Shown here in pieces: positions 14,762 to 18,095 of a DNA stretch of 18,095 bases. This DNA comes from JACVRW01 sp034664105 (lineage in GTDB: Bacteria; Actinomycetota; Thermoleophilia; Solirubrobacterales; Thermoleophilaceae): contig JAXDIH010000209.1 in the NCBI GenBank assembly GCA_034664105.1, positions 1 to 18,095 on the forward strand, in the 5' to 3' direction. A program made the translations under genes and the position numbers. Within the stretch, counting starts at the first letter, position 1; every line of letters starts with the position of its first letter. Below the pieces are notes generated by a model. That model did not search any database and was not told the DNA's origin. It saw nothing but the letters and a program-made list of their open reading frames with translations.

Positions 14762-16356
14762 TTGACCACCCTACGAAACAGGTCGCCCTCCTGCCCCGCC
14801 ATGCCGACAGCGGCGGCGCCGATGGCGAGGTTCTGGGGCGAGATCATCTTGCCCAGGACGCCGCCGGAGCTGTTGGCCGCGGCCAACAGGGTCGGCGAGA
14901 TGCCGGCGTCCTTGGCGGCCGCCACCTGGAGTCCGCCGAAGAGGGCGTTCGAGGAGGTGTCCGACCCCGTTACGGCCACCCCCAGCCAGCCGATCAGACC
15001 TGAGAGGAAGGCGAAGACCCCACCTGCGCCGGCCGCCCACAGGCCGAGCGTGATCGTCTGACCCGACTGGTTCATCACGTAGGCGAGGGCCAGCACCGAA
15101 GCCACCGTGAGGATGGCCCACTTGAGCTGGTCCAACGTTGCCGCGAAGGTCCTCACCGACCTTCCTGGCGACACGCGCAGCACGGCCATCGTGATCAACC
15201 CGGAGATGAGCAGCAGCGTGCCCGCCGCGGGCAGCCAGTTGACGTTGTAGGTGAGCGAGGTGATCGCGTCACCGTCCGGGTTCACCACGTCGAGTCCTGG
15301 CCACTGGAAGGTCGTTGTCCAGGGCTTCTCGACCAGCTTGTCCTTGACCGCGGGGATCTGGGCGATCGACAAGACCGCGATGACGATCAGGTACGGCGCG
15401 TAGGCGCGGAAGACGTCCGCGGGCGGGTCCTTCCGGGTGTCGTCGCGCCGGTTGACATCCGCCTCCAAGCTCGGGTTGTGCGCCTCCGCGCCGGCGACCG
15501 CGGGTCGTGCCGCGTGTCCGCCCATCTCGCCGATCAGCGGCTCCGACGGCTGCCAGACCCGCAGCAGGAGCACGAGGGCCGCGGTTGACGTCAGCGAGGC
15601 GACGATGTCGGTGAGCTCCACCGAGATGAAGTTCGAGCAGGCGTACTGGCCGACCGCGAAGACGAGGCCCCCGACGGCCGCGGCGGGCCAGGTCTGGCGA
15701 ATCCCACGCGCGCCGTCGACCATGGCGATCAGGATCAGGGGGACGATCAGCGCCAGGAACGGCGTTTGGCGGCCAACCATTGCCCCCAGGTCGTCCTTGG
15801 GCAGGCCCGTGATGTCGGCGAGCGTGACGATCGGGATGGCGATGGCGCCAAACGCCACGGGAGCTGTATTGGCCACGAGCGCGACCGACGCCGCCTTGAT
15901 GGGCCGGAAGCCCAACCCGATCAGGAATACCGAGGTGATGGCCACGGGGGTTCCGAACCCCGCCAGCGCCTCGAGCAGCGCCCCAAAGCAGAACGCGATG
16001 ATCACGGCCTGCACGCGCTGGTCGTCGGAGATCGAGGCAAACGATCGGCGCAGCACCGCGAAGTACCCGGTCTCCACGGTCATGTTGTAGATCCAGATCG
16101 CCGTGACGACGATCCACATGATCGGGAAGAGCCCGAAGGCCGCGCCTTCGCTCGCCGACAGCGCGGTCTGGCCGACCGGCATGTCGTAGACGATCATTGC
16201 GACGAGCATGGCCACACCGAGCGCGATCAGGGCCGCCCACTGCGCCGCCAGGCGCAGGCCGCCCAGCAGCACGAACAGCGCAAGGATCGGCAGCACGGCG
16301 AAGATGGAACTCAGTCCAAGCGAGCTCGATACCGGATCGAATTGCTGCGTGTACAC
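14677..16356 (-). CDS. lldP: L-lactate/glycolate permease (LctP family)
   Basis: A 559-residue inner-membrane proton symporter for 2-hydroxy acids (lactate, glycolate). It has about 12-14 hydrophobic segments and the family blocks GALLEALAGFGTPVAI (125-140), VTGSDTSSNALFG (462-474) and NSSGGVLGKMISPQNLAIG (495-513). A long polar loop (about 276-316) splits the two halves, as in E. coli LldP (551 residues). The chosen GTG at 16356 (VYTQQFDPVSSSLG) is preceded by GAGGGGAG with a 6-nt spacer, a strong ribosome-binding site. The longer open frame to 16575 runs through the divergent gene and is rejected. As first gene before glcDEF it probably imports glycolate, making it GlcA-like in role, although lutAB next door also fits lactate. 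A TCTAAT box at 16404-16399 inside a palindrome is its likely promoter. Confidence 0.93.
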   Translation of the reverse strand: MYTQQFDPVSSSLGLSSIFAVLPILALFVLLGGLRLAAQWAALIALGVAMLVAMIVYDMPVGQTALSASEGAAFGLFPIMWIVVTAIWIYNMTVETGYFAVLRRSFASISDDQRVQAVIIAFCFGALLEALAGFGTPVAITSVFLIGLGFRPIKAASVALVANTAPVAFGAIAIPIVTLADITGLPKDDLGAMVGRQTPFLALIVPLILIAMVDGARGIRQTWPAAAVGGLVFAVGQYACSNFISVELTDIVASLTSTAALVLLLRVWQPSEPLIGEMGGHAARPAVAGAEAHNPSLEADVNRRDDTRKDPPADVFRAYAPYLIVIAVLSIAQIPAVKDKLVEKPWTTTFQWPGLDVVNPDGDAITSLTYNVNWLPAAGTLLLISGLITMAVLRVSPGRSVRTFAATLDQLKWAILTVASVLALAYVMNQSGQTITLGLWAAGAGGVFAFLSGLIGWLGVAVTGSDTSSNALFGGLQVAAAKDAGISPTLLAAANSSGGVLGKMISPQNLAIGAAAVGMAGQEGDLFRRVVKWSILLVLIMSALVYLQSTAVLDWMVVK

Positions 16357-16388
16357 GCCTCTCTCCCCTCGTCGCTCCCCTTGGCACG

Positions 16389-16419
16389 CGGTTTCCCCAT
16401 TAGACGCGAGGGGAAACCG
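16389..16419. promoter_or_regulatory. 10+10 bp inverted repeat, candidate operator over the lldP -10 box
   Basis: CGGTTTCCCC (16389-16398) and GGGGAAACCG (16410-16419) are perfect complements with an 11-nt spacer, giving half-sites 21 bp apart, two helical turns. The spacer holds TCTAAT on the minus strand (16404-16399), a 5/6 match to the -10 consensus, with TTACCG 19 nt upstream as a possible -35. The site fills the 79-bp gap between divergent lldP and lutA, so a dimeric repressor or activator bound here could control both units. No regulator gene for it is in the window. Confidence 0.55.
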
Positions 16420-16435
16420 GAAGCGGTAACCAGGC

Positions 16436-17113
16436 GTGCGCGTATCCCTCTTCGTCACCTGCTTCAACGACACCCTCTTCCCCGAGACGGGTACGGCGGT
16501 GGTGCGCCTGCTGGAGCGGCTCGGGTGCGAGGTGGACTTCCCGCTGGAGCAGACGTGCTGCGGGCAGATGCACATGAACTCCGGCTACGCCCGCGAGGGG
16601 ACGGCGCTGGCGCGTCGCTTCGCCCGTGTGTTCGAGGGCGCCGAGGCGGTGGTGTGCCCGTCGGCCTCGTGCGCCGGGATGCTGCGCAAGCAGCTCGGCT
16701 CCGGCGAGGGACCGCCGGTGTACGAGCTGTCGGAGCTCCTGGTGGACCGGCTGGGCGTGGAGGACGTGGGCGCGTACTTCCCACACCGGGTCACGTTCCA
16801 CCCGACCTGTCATTCGCTGCGCGAGCTGCGCGTGGGGGACCGCCCGCTGCGGCTGTTGCGCGCCGTGCGCGGGATCGAGCTGGTCGAGCTCCCGCAGGCG
16901 GATGAATGCTGCGGGTTCGGCGGCACGTTCGCGGTCAAGAACGCTGAGGTGTCGTCGGCGATGGTGGCCGACAAGGTGCGCGCGGTGCTCGACACGGGGG
17001 CGGAGGTCCTGTGCGCGGCAGACAACTCGTGCCTGATGCAGATCGGCGGCGTGCTGTCGCGGCAGCGCACCGGCGTGCGGACGGTGCATCTGGCCGAGGT
17101 CCTGGCGTCGTGA
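16436..17113 (+). CDS. lutA: L-lactate utilisation protein LutA/LldE (CCG-domain subunit)
   Basis: A 225-residue cytoplasmic protein with two cysteine-rich CCG domains, as in LutA (YkgE/LldE) of the non-flavin lactate dehydrogenase complex LutABC. It starts MRVSLFVTCFNDTLFPETG and carries TCCGQMHMNSGY (CCG at 41-43) and ECCGFGGTF (CCG at 158-160). The accompanying cysteines are at 9, 74, 79, 125, 193 and 199, the set expected to hold iron-sulfur or similar clusters. Length matches the family (about 240). The GTG start at 16436 is taken because the conserved N-terminus begins there. No strong ribosome-binding site is seen. The stop TGA overlaps the lutB GTG (GTGA). It is transcribed away from lldP-glcDEF across a palindrome-bearing 79-bp gap. 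Confidence 0.92.
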   Translation: MRVSLFVTCFNDTLFPETGTAVVRLLERLGCEVDFPLEQTCCGQMHMNSGYAREGTALARRFARVFEGAEAVVCPSASCAGMLRKQLGSGEGPPVYELSELLVDRLGVEDVGAYFPHRVTFHPTCHSLRELRVGDRPLRLLRAVRGIELVELPQADECCGFGGTFAVKNAEVSSAMVADKVRAVLDTGAEVLCAADNSCLMQIGGVLSRQRTGVRTVHLAEVLAS

Positions 17114-18095
17114 GCTTCCCCGACGCCGCCTCGGTGGCGCTGCGCGACTCGCAGCTGCGGCGCAACCTGGCGAAGGCGACCGGGACGATCCGGGCGAAGC
17201 GGGCCGCCGTCGTCGGGGAGCTGCCCGACTGGTCTGCGCTGCGGGTCGCCGGGCGCTCCGTCAAGGACGCTTCGCTGTTCGCGCTCGACGAGCACCTCGC
17301 TGCTCTGGAAGCGGCCGTGGTGGCTGCCGGCGGCGTCGTCCACTGGGCCGCCGACGGCGCTGAGGCGTGCTCGATCGTGGCGTCGATCGCGGGGGCCGCT
17401 GGCGTCGACGAGGTAGTCAAGGTCAAGTCGATCGCCACCGACGAGATCGGCCTGAACGACGCGCTCGCGTCCGCCGGCGTGCAGGCGGTGGAGACCGATC
17501 TGGCCGAGCTGATCATCCAGCTGGCCGGCGAGGAGCCCTCGCACATCCTCGTGCCGGCGATCCACAAGAACCGGTCGGAGATCCGTGACGTGTTCGCTCG
17601 CGAGCTGGGCCTGCCCGACCTCTCCGACCAGCCCGAGGCGCTGGCCGAGGCGGCGCGGCTGCACCTGAGGCGCAAGTTCCTGTCCGCGCGCATGGGCGTA
17701 TCGGGAGCGAACTTCGCCGTGGCCGAGACGGGCACGGTGTGCGTGTTCGAGTCCGAGGGCAACGGGCGCATGTGCACCACGCTGCCCGAGGTGCTGGTGA
17801 CGGTGATGGGGGTGGAGAAGCTGGTGCCGACGTGGCGGGACATGGAGGTGTTCCTGCAGCTCCTGCCGCGGTCGTCCACCGGGGAGCGGATGAACCCGTA
17901 CACGTCGTTCTGGACCGGCGTGCGCCCGGGCGACGGGCCGCGCGAGTTCCATCTCGTGCTGCTGGACAACGGGCGCACCGACGTGCTGGCCGACGAGGTC
18001 GGGCGCCAGGCCCTGCGCTGCATCCGCTGCTCCGCCTGCCTGAACGTGTGCCCGGTCTACTCGCGCGTGGGCGGCCACGCGTACGAGTCCGTCTA
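17110..18095 (+). CDS. lutB: L-lactate utilisation iron-sulfur protein LutB/LldF (partial, runs off the right edge)
   Basis: The first 328 codons of the LUD-domain/ferredoxin subunit of LutABC, starting at a GTG in a 4-nt GTGA overlap with lutA. Residues 1-300 form the LUD domain. It opens FPDAASVALRDSQLRRNLAK and includes VPAIHKNRSEIRDVF and NFAVAETGTVCVFESEGNGR, which are typical of the family. The first 4Fe-4S motif is complete (C304-x2-C307-x2-C310-x3-C314-P), followed by VYSRVGGHAYESV, where the window ends. The second cluster motif and C-terminus lie beyond. lutC would be expected next. The complex oxidises L-lactate to pyruvate. The cofactor path and exact substrate are inferred from homologous families. 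The frame is intact with no stop. Confidence 0.92.
   Translation, partial: MSFPDAASVALRDSQLRRNLAKATGTIRAKRAAVVGELPDWSALRVAGRSVKDASLFALDEHLAALEAAVVAAGGVVHWAADGAEACSIVASIAGAAGVDEVVKVKSIATDEIGLNDALASAGVQAVETDLAELIIQLAGEEPSHILVPAIHKNRSEIRDVFARELGLPDLSDQPEALAEAARLHLRRKFLSARMGVSGANFAVAETGTVCVFESEGNGRMCTTLPEVLVTVMGVEKLVPTWRDMEVFLQLLPRSSTGERMNPYTSFWTGVRPGDGPREFHLVLLDNGRTDVLADEVGRQALRCIRCSACLNVCPVYSRVGGHAYESV

Noticed and set aside
13178..15061. 627-codon plus-strand open frame over glcD and lldP
   Set aside because: It is antisense to two well-supported genes and has no recognisable motif.
16357..16575. N-terminal extension of LldP
   Set aside because: It crosses the divergent promoter and lutA on the other strand. 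The GTG at 16356 has a strong ribosome-binding site and the family N-terminus.

Overview
The window is uniformly GC-rich bacterial DNA with dense, mostly chromosomal housekeeping and central-metabolism genes. Gene content (actinobacterial-type PriA, EttA, a GCS2-family ligase, a cNMP-domain/thioredoxin-reductase-like fusion, LutAB next to GlcDEF), frequent GTG starts and several TANNNT boxes only 6-9 nt ahead of start codons (leaderless transcripts) suggest a high-GC actinobacterium, possibly of the Thermoleophilia/Solirubrobacterales type; the lineage is an inference. I see no rRNA, tRNA, CRISPR array, transposase or phage gene.

Layout. The left edge holds the start of a TetR-family regulator (minus strand), then the C-terminal part of a class I methyltransferase that appears 5'-truncated, followed by priA and def (peptide deformylase) and, 18 nt after def, a three-domain fusion of a cyclic-nucleotide-binding-like domain, a glutaredoxin-like linker and a thioredoxin-reductase-like flavoprotein that lacks the CxxC pair. 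Its 3' end overlaps the 3' end of aceB (malate synthase A), which is translationally coupled to the upstream ettA (ABC-F translation factor) on the minus strand. ettA is transcribed away from a GCS2-family glutamate-cysteine-ligase-like gene; their -10 boxes overlap back to back. A palindrome-bearing gap follows, then a SnoaL-like small protein (minus) and a small helical protein with four nine-residue repeats (plus).

The right third is a carboxylic-acid utilisation locus: lldP-glcD-glcE-glcF on the minus strand, divergent from lutA-lutB on the plus strand (lutB runs off the window). The 79-bp divergent region carries a 10+10 bp perfect inverted repeat around a good -10 box for lldP, a strong operator candidate. 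Together LldP (uptake), GlcDEF (glycolate to glyoxylate) and AceB (glyoxylate plus acetyl-CoA to malate) form a complete route for feeding glycolate into the TCA cycle, while LutAB would oxidise lactate.

Nothing here is a clear new defence or mobile system. The best candidates for a second look are the CxxC-less three-domain flavoprotein, the nonapeptide-repeat protein, the overlapping bidirectional promoter, the operator-like palindrome of the lactate/glycolate locus, and the truncated methyltransferase junction.
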